63,470 bases of DNA, from NCBI GenBank assembly GCA_024280945.1, contig JAMXLO010000050.1, forward strand, positions 1 through 63,470, in the 5' to 3' direction. The position numbers were made by a program, and so were the translations under genes. The notes beneath the pieces are model-generated. The model saw only the letters and a list, made by a program, of their open reading frames with translations, searched no databases and was not told the origin of the DNA. The stretch's first letter is position 1. Each line of letters begins with the position of its first letter. Source of the stretch: Acetobacteraceae bacterium (GTDB lineage Bacteria; Pseudomonadota; Alphaproteobacteria; Acetobacterales; Acetobacteraceae). This document shows positions 8,611 to 17,793 of the stretch, in pieces.

Positions 8611-9954
8611 ATGTCGGGATCGCGCAATGCGACGCGTCGTCGCGTTTTGAAGCTTGCTGCCGCTGCGGGTACCTTGCCGCTCGTGCACATCCGCACCGCC
8701 GGTGCGGCGGGGAAGCTCACGGTTGGCTTTTGGGATCACTGGGTGCCGCCGGCGAACGATGCCATGAAGCGGCAGGTCGCCGCCTGGGCCGATAAAAACA
8801 AAGTTGACGTGACGGTGGATTTCATCACGTCGAACGGCAACAAGATTCAGATCACCCAGGCAGCCGAGGCGCAGGCGCGCACCGGGCATGATTTCTTGCC
8901 GTTCTACAACTGGGAGGTGAACACGTACGCCGAACAACTCGAGCCGATGGACGACGTCGTCAAGGCAATGACGGCGCAATTTGGCCAGTACAGTCCCATT
9001 CACGAGTACCTCTCGAAGATCAAAGGTAGCTGGCGCGCACTTCCATCCAGCACAGGAACATTGAACCTGAACTGCTGCGCGCGCATCAGCCTCCTGAAGA
9101 AGCACGCTGGGATCGACATCTTGGAGATGTTCCCGCCACATAAGTCCGACCCGAGCGCCTCCTCGAATTGGACCTATGATGCGTTCCTGAAGGCTGCCGA
9201 GGCATGTCAGAAAGCTGGCTTCCCGTTTGGCCTCGGACTGGGACAGACGGGTGACTCCATCAACAATACCGGCATCATATATTCCGCGTTCGGCGCCGAG
9301 CTTGTGAATGCCAAAGGTGAGATCACCGTCGAGTCAGACGCCGTTAATCAGGTTCTCGATTATGCGCGCAAGCTTGCGACCTTCCTGCCGCCAGACACGG
9401 TGAGTTACGACGATGCTTCCAACAACCGCGCGTTGATATCGGGACAGAGCGCGCTGATCATGAACCCGCCATCGGCGTGGTCCGTCGCAAAGCGCGATGC
9501 ACCGAAGATTGCCGAGGATTGCTGGACTTTCCCTTGTCCTAAAGGACCCAAGGGCCGCTACAATCCTTACAACTACTGCTTCTTCGGGGTCTGGGCGTTC
9601 GGGCAGAACAAGACTGCCGCCAAGGAGCTGGCGCAGTTCCTGCAGGAGCGTAAGCAGGTCCAGGAACGCGACACGGCTGCAAACGGCTACGACCTTCCGC
9701 CGTTGATCAGCATGACCGACTTTGAAATCTGGTCTGAAGTCGAGCCGCCCAAGGGCACCGTCTATAATTATCCGATGCGGCCATGGCATGACGCGCACGA
9801 GAATATCACTGCCTATCCGGCACCGCCCGACATCGCTGCCCAGATGTATGCGCGGGCCATTCATCCGACCATGCTGGCAAAGGTTCACACCGGGCAATCG
9901 AACAAGGACGTGATCGCCTGGGCCAAGAATGAGCTCGAGGGATTCATCCGCTGA
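8611..9954 (+). CDS. ABC-type solute-binding protein (family 1, Tat-exported), orphan
   Basis: 447 aa from ATG 8611; a GTG at 8587 would only add residues ahead of the signal. The N-terminus MSGSRNATRRRVLKLAAAAG has a twin-arginine-like motif and hydrophobic stretch, so the protein is probably exported folded to the periplasm. The rest looks like a family 1 sugar/polyol binding protein (KLTVGFWDHWVPP, later ALIMNPPSAW and a helical C-terminus). No permease or ATPase gene is adjacent: both neighbours are on the opposite strand. The transporter must be elsewhere or the gene has been separated from its operon. Confidence 0.8.
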   Translation: MSGSRNATRRRVLKLAAAAGTLPLVHIRTAGAAGKLTVGFWDHWVPPANDAMKRQVAAWADKNKVDVTVDFITSNGNKIQITQAAEAQARTGHDFLPFYNWEVNTYAEQLEPMDDVVKAMTAQFGQYSPIHEYLSKIKGSWRALPSSTGTLNLNCCARISLLKKHAGIDILEMFPPHKSDPSASSNWTYDAFLKAAEACQKAGFPFGLGLGQTGDSINNTGIIYSAFGAELVNAKGEITVESDAVNQVLDYARKLATFLPPDTVSYDDASNNRALISGQSALIMNPPSAWSVAKRDAPKIAEDCWTFPCPKGPKGRYNPYNYCFFGVWAFGQNKTAAKELAQFLQERKQVQERDTAANGYDLPPLISMTDFEIWSEVEPPKGTVYNYPMRPWHDAHENITAYPAPPDIAAQMYARAIHPTMLAKVHTGQSNKDVIAWAKNELEGFIR

Positions 9955-9982
9955 CCTGATCCGAGGCGATTGCCCGAGCTAG

Positions 9983-10114
9983 CTACATCCCCGAGCCGCC
10001 GCCGGCACCGGCGCCGTCCGCTCCAGGCGCGGGAGCGAACGTGCTGCCGGCGTGCCGCACCTGGGAAGATGTCGGCGAACACGTCGCCAGTGCCAGCAAC
10101 CAGGCAAGCCACAT
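9983..10114 (-). CDS. Tiny predicted lipoprotein, Gly/Ala-rich tail
   Basis: 43 aa starting MWLAWLLALATC: a very short hydrophobic signal and a lipobox-like LATC, then a Ser/Ala/Gly-rich tail ending GAGAGGGSGM. It begins 13 bp after the stop of another tiny lipoprotein gene on the same strand, at the end of the TerB-BI-1-TerC operon. No clear ribosome-binding site is present, so translation may be coupled. No known family recognised. Confidence 0.45.
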   Translation of the reverse strand: MWLAWLLALATCSPTSSQVRHAGSTFAPAPGADGAGAGGGSGM

Positions 10115-10127
10115 GAACCGCAGCACA

Positions 10128-10292
10128 TCAGTAACCGCCGCCACCACCTCCGCCACCTCCGCCGCCGCCCGCACCATTCGATCCTTGGGTGAGCCAAGTG
10201 GCAGGCGCGGCAGCGTTGCTGTTGCCGACACCGTGTGCGCACCCAGCGACAGTCAGAGTGCACAGCAGGATCAAGGCCAACTGACGAGACAT
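10128..10292 (-). CDS. Tiny predicted lipoprotein with polyglycine tail
   Basis: 54 aa, starting MSRQLALILLCTLTVAGC. The positive N-terminus, hydrophobic core and VAGC lipobox are a convincing lipoprotein signal. The mature part ends in 12 consecutive glycines and a final tyrosine. A GGAGGG sequence precedes the ATG at 10292. It sits 59 bp downstream of terC on the same strand. I recognise no family; the polyglycine tail is the notable feature. Confidence 0.6.
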   Translation of the reverse strand: MSRQLALILLCTLTVAGCAHGVGNSNAAAPATWLTQGSNGAGGGGGGGGGGGGY

Positions 10293-10351
10293 CGGGCCCT
10301 CCAACGCGCTCTGTCAGACAGACGCGAACGCAGGCCCGATATTCCCGCCCT

Positions 10352-11089
10352 TCAATCTCCGGTGCTGCCGCGCAACCTGCGCCGCCGGCTCCCGGCGAGT
10401 TGATTGAGCAGCTCAACCAGCAGCGAGAAGCCGATCGCTGCGTAGATATAGCCCCTTGGGACATGGGCACCGAAGCCGTCGGCAATCAGCGTCATCCCGA
10501 TCAGCAGCAGGAAGGACAGTGCCAGCATTTTTACTGTCGGATGCCGGTTGACAAACGCCGACACCGGCGCGGAGGCAAGCATCATAACCCCCACGGCGAT
10601 AATCACGGCAGCCATCATGACCGGAAGCTGGTTCGCCATACCGAACGCCATGATGACGCTGTCGAGCGAAAAAACGATATCGAGCAGGGCGATCTGCGCG
10701 ATCGTGCCGATCAGGCTCGCCCCTGCAGCATGCGGGCGATCGTGCTCACCGCCGCCCTCGATCCGCTCATGGATTTCGCCGGTGCCCTTGTAGACAAGAT
10801 ACAGCCCGCCGACGATCAGGATGAGGTCGCGCCAGGAGAAGCTCCAGCCGGCCAAGACGAAGACGGGCGCGGTCAGCCGCATGATCCAGGCAATCGCCGC
10901 CAAGAGAGCAAGGCGCAAGCCGAGCGCCAGACTCAGGCCGATTTGCCGGGCGATCGGCTGGTGTTCGGGCGCAAGCCGGGCAACGAGGATCGAGAGAAAG
11001 ACCAGGTTGTCGATGCCGAGGACGATCTCCATTGCGGTCAGGGTCAGCAGGCTCACCCAGACCTGCGGGTCCGAAAGCCAGACCATCAT
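10352..11089 (-). CDS. TerC-family integral membrane protein
   Basis: 245 aa with about seven hydrophobic segments. The two family motifs are visible: EIVLGIDNLVFLSI in the first helix and DIVFSLDSVIMAFG in the middle, each carrying the acidic residue thought to bind metal within the membrane. TerC proteins are linked to tellurite resistance, manganese export and insertion of membrane proteins. It belongs to a compact minus-strand operon with TerB-like and BI-1 proteins, suggesting an envelope or metal stress role. Confidence 0.9.
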   Translation of the reverse strand: MMVWLSDPQVWVSLLTLTAMEIVLGIDNLVFLSILVARLAPEHQPIARQIGLSLALGLRLALLAAIAWIMRLTAPVFVLAGWSFSWRDLILIVGGLYLVYKGTGEIHERIEGGGEHDRPHAAGASLIGTIAQIALLDIVFSLDSVIMAFGMANQLPVMMAAVIIAVGVMMLASAPVSAFVNRHPTVKMLALSFLLLIGMTLIADGFGAHVPRGYIYAAIGFSLLVELLNQLAGSRRRRLRGSTGD

Positions 11090-11113
11090 GCCGATCCGTC
11101 TCGGTCAGTCCGC

Positions 11114-11851
11114 TCAGTCCCTGCGCGTGCCGAACAGCTGCAGCAGAGACATGAACAGGTTGATAAAGTCGAGATAGAGCATCAGCGCGCCCATAATCGC
11201 CGTACGGCTGCGTCCGTCATCATCCCACCGGCTTGCATACATCTCCTTCAGGCGCTGCGTGTCGTAGGCGGTCAGCCCCGTGAACACGAGCACGCCGATC
11301 ACTGAGACGGCAAACTGTACCGCGGTGGAGCCAAGGAATAGGTTGACCACGCTTGCCAGCACGATCCCTATCAGGCCCATGAACAGGAACGAGCCGAAGC
11401 GACTAAGGTCGGTGCGCGTCGTGTATCCCCAAGCCGCTGTGGCGGCGAATGCGCCAGCGCTGATGAAGAAGACACGCGCGACGCTCGTGCCCGTATAGAT
11501 CAGGAAAATTCCCGCGAGAGATACGCCCATCAACGCGGCGTAGCTCCAGAACGCCAACTGAGCCGCTGCCGGGCTCATGCGCTCGATGCCGAAGCTAAGC
11601 AGCAGGGCAAGGCCCACCGGAGCCAGCATCACGACCCAGAGCAATGGCGTGCCGGCAATAGCGGCATAAAGCCCCGAAGTGGCGGCCGTGTAAGCAACAA
11701 CGCCGGTGACCGCCAGGCCGCCCGCCATCGTGTTGAACACACGCAGCATGAAGCTGCGCAGGGCGAGATCGGTTCCTGGCCACGTCTGGGCCGGCTGAAA
11801 CGACGATTGCAGCGAACCGCTGTTTCGTTGATCAGGAGTGTACGTTGTCAT
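11114..11851 (-). CDS. Bax inhibitor-1/YccA family membrane protein
   Basis: 245 aa from ATG 11851, preceded by a GGAAAG ribosome-binding site; the longer upstream frame runs through the neighbouring gene and is not real. After a hydrophilic ~30-residue N-terminus there are seven hydrophobic helices, with the family's YDTQRLKEMY segment near the C-terminus followed by ALMLYLDFINLFMSLLQLFG. BI-1 proteins are membrane ion/calcium leak-type proteins, and YccA modulates FtsH proteolysis. The start overlaps the upstream small membrane gene by 20 bp, implying translational coupling. Confidence 0.92.
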   Translation of the reverse strand: MTTYTPDQRNSGSLQSSFQPAQTWPGTDLALRSFMLRVFNTMAGGLAVTGVVAYTAATSGLYAAIAGTPLLWVVMLAPVGLALLLSFGIERMSPAAAQLAFWSYAALMGVSLAGIFLIYTGTSVARVFFISAGAFAATAAWGYTTRTDLSRFGSFLFMGLIGIVLASVVNLFLGSTAVQFAVSVIGVLVFTGLTAYDTQRLKEMYASRWDDDGRSRTAIMGALMLYLDFINLFMSLLQLFGTRRD

Positions 11852-12158
11852 GTGTCTGTTGCTTTCCTTTCGTCGAATCACGACGCTGAGTCCACCAGTG
11901 TTCCACCGCCTCGATGGCGCGGACGGTTGGCCGGCGCACCAGGGGGAAATCCTCTGCGAGCAGGAGCGCGCCGAGTGGCAGCATCCAGAACCCGAGGATT
12001 GGCAGAAAACCCACGAACCCGCCGGCAATGAAAAGCACGCCGAGGGGAATCCGCAGCCATTTCGCCTCCGGCCGCAGCACCCATGTCAATCCGGAACGGA
12101 CCGGCCCCGGCAACCGTGCCGCCAGCCGATGCAGATGATCTCCGTGCCTGGCTGTCAT
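11832..12158 (-). CDS. Small two-helix membrane protein (PGPGW-like)
   Basis: 108 aa from ATG 12158, which overlaps the TGA of the TerB-like gene; an ATG at 12173 would add five residues. The centre has two hydrophobic segments (WLRIPLGVLFIAGGFVGFLP and LGFWMLPLGALLLAEDFPLV) followed by a basic tail. The pattern resembles the small transmembrane proteins annotated PGPGW. Function unknown; it is tightly packed between terB-like and BI-1 genes. Confidence 0.75.
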   Translation of the reverse strand: MTARHGDHLHRLAARLPGPVRSGLTWVLRPEAKWLRIPLGVLFIAGGFVGFLPILGFWMLPLGALLLAEDFPLVRRPTVRAIEAVEHWWTQRRDSTKGKQQTHDNVHS

Positions 12159-12589
12159 GCTCGGGCAGGCCACAAGCCGCAGGCGGCGTAACGTTCCGGC
12201 ACCCCGGGCGGCAGGTTCAAAATGGTGCGTATGGTCTCGAGTATCCGCATCTCGGCGCGATGGACGGCGCCATCGGCGGCGGCGACATGCTCGGCCGCGC
12301 GCAGGATGATCCAGGCCCAGGGCGTTCCGTCAAATCCGGCCAAAACGCGAGCGAGCGCACTCCTGTCGCTTTCCGGCTCGCGGTCAAGCTCACGCATGCA
12401 CTTATCGAACAGCCCGCGCCCTAAAGGCGAACTCCGCCCGTCAAGGCCGCAAGTCCGTAGATATGCGCCGAGGCGCAGACGCTCGGCGGGATGAACGCCG
12501 CCATCGGCGCGAGCAACGACGGCCGCCGCGATATTCACCGCCCAGAGAACGGTCCACCGCTGGTTCCGATCGTCGCCACCGGCGTTCAC
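12155..12589 (-). CDS. TerB-like tellurite resistance family protein
   Basis: About 144 aa if it starts at the GTG at 12589; the same frame is open to an ATG at 12715, but those residues have no domain character. The helical TerB pattern is present: NIAAAVVARADGGVHPAERL in the first repeat and AAEHVAAADGAVHRAEMRIL in the second, each with the acidic ADG-x-(V/A)-H-x-(A)-E element associated with metal binding. It heads the operon with the PGPGW-like, BI-1 and TerC genes. The start codon is uncertain. Confidence 0.72.
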   Translation of the reverse strand: MNAGGDDRNQRWTVLWAVNIAAAVVARADGGVHPAERLRLGAYLRTCGLDGRSSPLGRGLFDKCMRELDREPESDRSALARVLAGFDGTPWAWIILRAAEHVAAADGAVHRAEMRILETIRTILNLPPGVPERYAACGLWPARA

Positions 12590-13407
12590 GTGAGGTATCG
12601 ATACCAAGTCATGCTCCCTGTTGCTGTGTTGCGCGCCAGAGAGGTCGACTGTCTTGCAGAGGAGAATTGGCCCAGCAACAGATCGACACGCCCGAGGCAC
12701 GTGGCGATCCGACATCGCGGAGTTGGCCAGCCGTGCGGCCGACGTCCCCGCCAGAGGGGCCCGGATCTGTTATGCGCACATCACATGGGGACAATAGAGG
12801 TCGAGTCAAGCGCCGCCCAAGGTGGTGTCGTCAGGCTCCCGATGTATTCGGCGGTTCAGGGCGCCTCGGATACCGCGCTTGCGTAGCTGAGCTGTCACCG
12901 ATTTCGGACGAAACGACAGCCCCGCACGGATGCACGCGGCAATTGTAGTCGTTTATCAATTACGGCGGGCGGTTCGAAACCTGACAGGACCTCCCCAAGC
13001 GGTCGCTCCACCTGCGGCCGAATCGCCCCGGAAAAGAGGTGATGACAGGGGCGCATAGCTCCAATAAGCTTGCTCGTAAGGCCTGCAAATAATGAGCCAA
13101 TAGGGAGGTGGCATGGGAACATCTGTGCCCTGGTCCGGTGGGCTTCGAGAGCGTTGCGCGTCCCGTGATGGATTGGCCCCCGCCGCAGCGGCGGTTTGTG
13201 CGTCGCCCATGGAGCCGATGCGACAGCACAGCTTTGGCGCGGACTTTTTCTCGACGGCCTCTTGCTTCGATCCAACGGAGGCAAAGCGGGCGTTTGCCGA
13301 TAGCGATCGGCCCTGGGATCGAATCAGACTTCAACCGGGGACGGGGCTACGGCCACATCGCGCCTTACGAAGGTCTTCCATACACGACTGCTAGAAGAGG
13401 CAGCTAG
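12590..13407. other. Long intergenic region, no gene recognised
   Basis: About 800 bp between the divergent Ter-type operon and the Dpp-type importer. Several open frames exist on both strands but all have arginine-rich, repeat-poor translations typical of non-coding GC-rich DNA. It must hold the promoters of both operons. An AGAGGCAG sequence near 13,400 is the likely ribosome-binding site of the importer's first gene. Confidence 0.5.
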
Positions 13408-14943
13408 ATGACGACACGACGTGACGTGCTTGCACTCGCCGCAACCAGCATCGCTGCGGGGATGGCGCGCCCCGCGAAGGCCGCTGCGCCAGCAGGTCAG
13501 CTAACCGTAGGTGTGCACATCACACTTGCGCCGACCTGGCTCGATCCGGCGGAGACAGCAGGGATCATCACGCCCTTCATGGTCTTGTATGCGCTGCATG
13601 ACGCAGTGGCGAAGCCGATGCCACAGGGCAATCCGTCGCCCTCGCTGGCGGAGTCCTGGTCGGCCGGAGAGGACGGGCTCAGCTACGAGTTCGTTTTGCG
13701 CAAGGATGCGAAGTTTCATAACGGCGAACCGGTCACCGCCGATGATGTCAAGTTCTCCTTCAATCGCTACCGTGGCGCGGCGCACGCGCTGCTGAAGGAG
13801 CGGGTTGCCTCCGTTGAGGCTCCAGATCCGCAACGCGTCGTATTCAAGCTGAAGAACCCCTGGCCCGACTTCATCACGTTTTATACGGTCGCCTCTGGAG
13901 CCGGCTGGGTCGTGCCGCGCAAATACGTGGAGAAGGTTGGCGAGGACGGCTTCAAAAGGGCGCCCATTGGCGCGGGACCCTACAAGTTCGTTTCATTCAC
14001 GCCCGGCATCGAGCTGGTGCTGGAAGCATTCGATCAGTACTGGCGCAAGCCACCAAGCGTGAAGCGCATTGTCCTGCGGGTCATTCCGGATGAGTCGACA
14101 CGGCTCGCCGCACTGAAGAACGGCGAAGTGGATATCGCCTACTCCGTCCGGGCTGAACTTGCCGAGGAACTCCGGCGCACACCAGGGCTCACTCTGCGGC
14201 CCACCGTCGGTTCGGCACCCTATTACCTATACTTTCCAGAGCAATGGGACTCGAAGTCGCCGTGGCATGACCATCGGGTGCGATTGGCGACGAAATATGC
14301 GCTTGATTATAACACGATCAACAAGGCGCTGACGCTTGGATATTCGCACATAACGGGCAGCATCATTCCCGAGAACTTCGAATTCTATGAGAAGTTGGCG
14401 CCGCCGGTCTACGATCCAAACAAAGCGAGACAGCTGCTGGCAGATGCGGGATATGCCGGCGGCTTCGATGCCGGCTTCTACACCTGCGATGTCGCCTATG
14501 CCAATCTCGGCGAGGCGGCGATCAACTATCTGGCCGAAGTCGGCATACGCGCCAAACTGCGACCCTTGGAGCGTGCAGCATTCTTCAAAGGCTATGCCGA
14601 GAAGAAATACAAGAACATCATCCAAGGGTCATCGGGTGCGTTCGGCAACGCCGCAACGCGGCTGGAAGAATTCGTCGTCAAGGGCGGCAACTACGCCTAT
14701 GGCAGTTACCCTGACATCGATGCGTTATTCCCCTTGCAAGAAGTAGAGCTAGACTACGCCAAGCGCGCAGCGATCCTGACAAAGATGCAGCGGTTGCTGG
14801 ACGAACGAACAATGTATGTCTCGATCTGGCAGCTCGCCTTCATCAGCGGCGTCGGGCCGCGGGTGGGAGAATCCGGCTTCGGCTTGATCAAAGGGTTTGT
14901 CTACACGGCGCCTTACGAGGAAATCACGCTGAAGAGCACATAG
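13408..14943 (+). CDS. Dpp/Opp-type ABC transporter, solute-binding protein (family 5)
   Basis: 511 aa. The N-terminus (MTTRRDVLALAATSIAAGM, with an Ala-rich cleavage region) looks like a Tat signal peptide. The mature protein has the family 5 layout: LTVGVHITLAPTWLDPAETAG near the start, SLAESWSAGEDGLSYEF, then AKFHNGEPVTADDVKFSFNR, a hallmark of DppA/OppA-like proteins. It is the first gene of a complete five-gene importer; family members bind peptides, nickel, opines or glutathione, and the ligand is not predictable here. Confidence 0.9.
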   Translation: MTTRRDVLALAATSIAAGMARPAKAAAPAGQLTVGVHITLAPTWLDPAETAGIITPFMVLYALHDAVAKPMPQGNPSPSLAESWSAGEDGLSYEFVLRKDAKFHNGEPVTADDVKFSFNRYRGAAHALLKERVASVEAPDPQRVVFKLKNPWPDFITFYTVASGAGWVVPRKYVEKVGEDGFKRAPIGAGPYKFVSFTPGIELVLEAFDQYWRKPPSVKRIVLRVIPDESTRLAALKNGEVDIAYSVRAELAEELRRTPGLTLRPTVGSAPYYLYFPEQWDSKSPWHDHRVRLATKYALDYNTINKALTLGYSHITGSIIPENFEFYEKLAPPVYDPNKARQLLADAGYAGGFDAGFYTCDVAYANLGEAAINYLAEVGIRAKLRPLERAAFFKGYAEKKYKNIIQGSSGAFGNAATRLEEFVVKGGNYAYGSYPDIDALFPLQEVELDYAKRAAILTKMQRLLDERTMYVSIWQLAFISGVGPRVGESGFGLIKGFVYTAPYEEITLKST

Positions 14944-14952
14944 GGGCATTGC

Positions 14953-15873
14953 ATGAAGCAATTCGTCGCGCGGCGGCTCGGCTATTCTTTGCTCTCGCTG
15001 CTGCTGCTGTCCCTGACGATCTTTTTCTTTGTTCGCGTTACCGGCGACCCTGCCGCGCTGCTGGTCGAGCCTGGTGCGAGCGAAGCTGATATTGCGGCCA
15101 TTCACCAGCAGTTCGGCCTCGATAGGCCGTTGTGGGTGCAGTACGGCCTGTTCATGGTCAACCTGTTCCGCGGCGATTTCGGCCAGTCATTCTACTATCA
15201 AACGCCGGTTTTCAACCTCTACCTCGATCGTCTACCAAACTCGCTGTTGCTCGCGGCGGTGGCAATGGCGTTCTCGTTGCTGGTCGGAATCCCGACCGGC
15301 ATCCTTGCGGCGGTGCGGGTGGGTCGGTTTTGGGACAGCGCAGGCAAGATATTCGCGCTCCTTGGACTTTCGCTGCCGTCATTCTTTGTCGGGCTGGTGC
15401 TGATCCTGGTGTTCTCTGTCTATCTCGGCTGGCTGCCTTCGTCTGGGTTTGGAGGTGTGTGGCACATTCTGATGCCAGCCTTCGCGTTGGGCTGGTACTT
15501 TGCCGCGTCCCATATGCGCCTGACGCGCTCCTCGATGCTGGAGGTGCTCGGGTCAGAATATATCAAGTTGGCGCGTCTGAAGGGACTGCCACAATCACTG
15601 GTAATAGCAAAGCATGCGTTCAAGAACGCGCTGATTCCGGTTCTGACATTGGCCGGCATCAACCTCGTGCTCATGATCAATGTCGCGGTAGTGGTGGAGA
15701 CGGTCTTCGCCTGGCCAGGCATCGGACGGTTGCTCTACGAAGGCATCAGTTTCCGCGATTTTCCCGTCGTGCAAGGGGTGGTGATCATGGGCGGCACCAT
15801 GATCGTTGTCGTGAACCTGTTGGTCGATATCGCCTATGCCGTGATCGACCCACGGATCAGAGTGGAGACATAG
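14953..15873 (+). CDS. Dpp/Opp-type ABC transporter permease (DppB-like)
   Basis: 306 aa, six hydrophobic helices. It begins MKQFVARRLGYSLLSLLLLS, as DppB/OppB proteins do, followed by a periplasmic segment containing GDPAALLVEPGAS and LDRPLWVQYG. The cytoplasmic EAA-type loop is seen near EVLGSEYIKLARLKGLP. It lies 9 bp after the binding protein and 5 bp before the second permease. Confidence 0.93.
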   Translation: MKQFVARRLGYSLLSLLLLSLTIFFFVRVTGDPAALLVEPGASEADIAAIHQQFGLDRPLWVQYGLFMVNLFRGDFGQSFYYQTPVFNLYLDRLPNSLLLAAVAMAFSLLVGIPTGILAAVRVGRFWDSAGKIFALLGLSLPSFFVGLVLILVFSVYLGWLPSSGFGGVWHILMPAFALGWYFAASHMRLTRSSMLEVLGSEYIKLARLKGLPQSLVIAKHAFKNALIPVLTLAGINLVLMINVAVVVETVFAWPGIGRLLYEGISFRDFPVVQGVVIMGGTMIVVVNLLVDIAYAVIDPRIRVET

Positions 15874-15878
15874 CGGCC

Positions 15879-16772
15879 ATGAGCATCACCACAGAGACCC
15901 TGGTTCTTCCGGCATCGTCGCCTCCGCGATCCTCGGCAAGGCGGTCACGCGATCTGCCGCTGATCCCGATCACCATCCTCGTAGTGATTGCGCTCACCGC
16001 GATCTTTGCCAACTTCCTGGCGCCGCACAATCCTGAAGTCGGCAGCCTTACCGCGCGGTTCCGTCCGCCGGTCTGGCAGGCGGGCGGCAGCTTGGATCAC
16101 ATCCTCGGCACAGATCAGCTCGGTCGCGATGTGCTGTCGCGACTGATCTTTGGTGCGCGTGTATCTTTGGTGGTCGGATTCACCGCCGTGATCGTCGCCG
16201 GCGTCATTGGCACCACATTGGGCATTCTCGCAGGCTACATCGGCGGCTGGGTGGACCAAGCGATCATGCGGCTTACGGACGCGTGGCTTGCCCTGCCGGG
16301 GTTGACCTTCGCCATTTTTCTGGCAGCAATCGTCGGGCCGAGCATGTGGAATATCGTGATCATTCTCGGCGCAGTTTATTGGACGCGCTACGCGCGTGTC
16401 GTTCGCGGCGAGGTCCTTTCGCTGAAGGAGCGTGAGTTCGTCCGCCTCGCTGTCGTCGCTGGCTGTTCCAGGATGGCGATCATGTGGCGGCATATACTCC
16501 CCAATGTGGTCAACTCCGCCATTGTGCTGGCGACGCTGATGTTGGGAGTGGTCATCGTCACCGAGGCGTCGTTGTCGTTTCTTGGTGTTGGTGTGCCGCC
16601 GCCGCAGCCTGCGTGGGGTCTGATGTTGTCCGACGGCAAGCAGGGACTGATGGTGGGTTATTGGTGGCTGACCGTCATGCCAGGCTGCTGCATCATGCTG
16701 ATGGTACTTTCTGCAAACCTCCTCGGGGACTGGCTCCGTGTCAAACTCGACCCTCAGCTCCGTCAGCTCTGA
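15879..16772 (+). CDS. Dpp/Opp-type ABC transporter permease (DppC-like)
   Basis: 297 aa from ATG 15879; the longer open frame upstream is a shadow of dppB. Typical DppC features: a hydrophilic N-terminus, first helix near residues 28-50, HILGTDQLGRDVLSRLIFGA, and an EAA loop near LSLKEREFVRLAVVAGCS, ending in LGDWLRVKLDPQLRQL. It pairs with the DppB-like permease to form the membrane channel. Confidence 0.93.
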   Translation: MSITTETLVLPASSPPRSSARRSRDLPLIPITILVVIALTAIFANFLAPHNPEVGSLTARFRPPVWQAGGSLDHILGTDQLGRDVLSRLIFGARVSLVVGFTAVIVAGVIGTTLGILAGYIGGWVDQAIMRLTDAWLALPGLTFAIFLAAIVGPSMWNIVIILGAVYWTRYARVVRGEVLSLKEREFVRLAVVAGCSRMAIMWRHILPNVVNSAIVLATLMLGVVIVTEASLSFLGVGVPPPQPAWGLMLSDGKQGLMVGYWWLTVMPGCCIMLMVLSANLLGDWLRVKLDPQLRQL

Positions 16773-16794
16773 TCTGCGACCCCGCACGGCGGCC

Positions 16795-17793
16795 ATGGCT
16801 GGTCAGCCGCTGCTGGAGATCAACAACTTCTCGACCCACTACGTATCCGCACAGGGGACGCGTGTGGTTCGCGCGGTCGACGATGTGACATTGCGGGTCA
16901 ATGCCGGCGAGACTGTCGGCATCGTCGGAGAATCGGGATCCGGAAAGAGCACGCTGGCCCTGAGCATTCTCCGCGTACTGCCGACCGCTGCACGCATCGT
17001 ATCGGGTCAGCTATGGTTCGAAGGCGAGGACCTCGTTCGCAAGACCGATGCCGAAATGCAGGATGTGCGGGGCAAGCGCATCGCCATGATCCTGCAGGAT
17101 CCAATGGCTTCATTGAATCCCTTATTCACCATCGGCAATCAGGTGGCCGAGCCGATCCGCGTGCATGAGGGCGCCGATCGCCCCACGGCCTGGCGACGCG
17201 CACGCGATCTGCTGAAAGCGGTGCGGATTCCTTCACCCGAGACCCGCGTCCAGCAGTTTCCTCATGAAATGTCCGGCGGGATGCGCCAGCGTATCGTCGG
17301 TGCCATTGGCATCTCGTGCGAGCCACGCCTGCTGATTGCCGATGAACCGACGACAAGCCTGGACCTGACAATACAGGCGCAATACCTGAACCTGCTACGC
17401 GAGTTGCAACGCGCACATGGCCTGGCACTGATCTTCATCACCCACAATCTCGGTATCGTCGCCAAAATGTGCGACAAGCTCGTGGTGATGTATGCGGGCC
17501 GGGTGGTCGAGTCGGGTCCGGTTTCGCGCATCTTCAACGCGCCGGCCCATCCGTACACGAAGGCTTTGCTCAATGCGATCCCCCGCATGAGCGACAAACG
17601 CCAGCGACTGACCGCGATTGAGGGCCAGCCTCCCGATCTGGCCGCATTGCCGCGTGGCTGCGCCTTCGCGGCGCGCTGCCCGGAGGCATTCGATCGCTGC
17701 CGCAAGGAGTCCCCTCCCGAGTTCAATTTCGATGGTGGACGAACCTCGCGGTGCTGGCTGTCAACTGCTACGACGCGTTCGGGAGCGGCTTGA
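16795..17793 (+). CDS. Dpp/Opp-type ABC transporter ATP-binding protein (DppD-like)
   Basis: 332 aa from ATG 16795. A GTG at 16738 in the same frame overlaps the previous gene and would add 19 residues without similarity. Walker A is GESGSGKST, the signature is [14 protein letters not shown], and Walker B is [14 protein letters not shown]-terminal oligopeptide-transporter extension contains the cysteine cluster [14 protein letters not shown], typical of DppD/OppD. Its stop overlaps the start of the partner ATPase. Confidence 0.92.
   Translation: MAGQPLLEINNFSTHYVSAQGTRVVRAVDDVTLRVNAGETVGIVGESGSGKSTLALSILRVLPTAARIVSGQLWFEGEDLVRKTDAEMQDVRGKRIAMILQDPMASLNPLFTIGNQVAEPIRVHEGADRPTAWRRARDLLKAVRIPSPETRVQQFPHEMSGGMRQRIVGAIGISCEPRLLIADEPTTSLDLTIQAQYLNLLRELQRAHGLALIFITHNLGIVAKMCDKLVVMYAGRVVESGPVSRIFNAPAHPYTKALLNAIPRMSDKRQRLTAIEGQPPDLAALPRGCAFAARCPEAFDRCRKESPPEFNFDGGRTSRCWLSTATTRSGAA

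Noticed and set aside
10121-10170. GGN repeat tract considered as a CRISPR or tandem repeat
   Set aside because: It is the polyglycine coding tail of a small lipoprotein; no spacers. No CRISPR array was seen anywhere in the window.
12895-13334. Overlapping minus-strand frames of 120-130 codons in the large gap
   Set aside because: Composition is like that of random GC-rich DNA, with no family pattern and no ribosome-binding site.
15132-15878. Upstream extension of the DppC frame
   Set aside because: Out-of-frame shadow of dppB; DppC proper starts at 15879.
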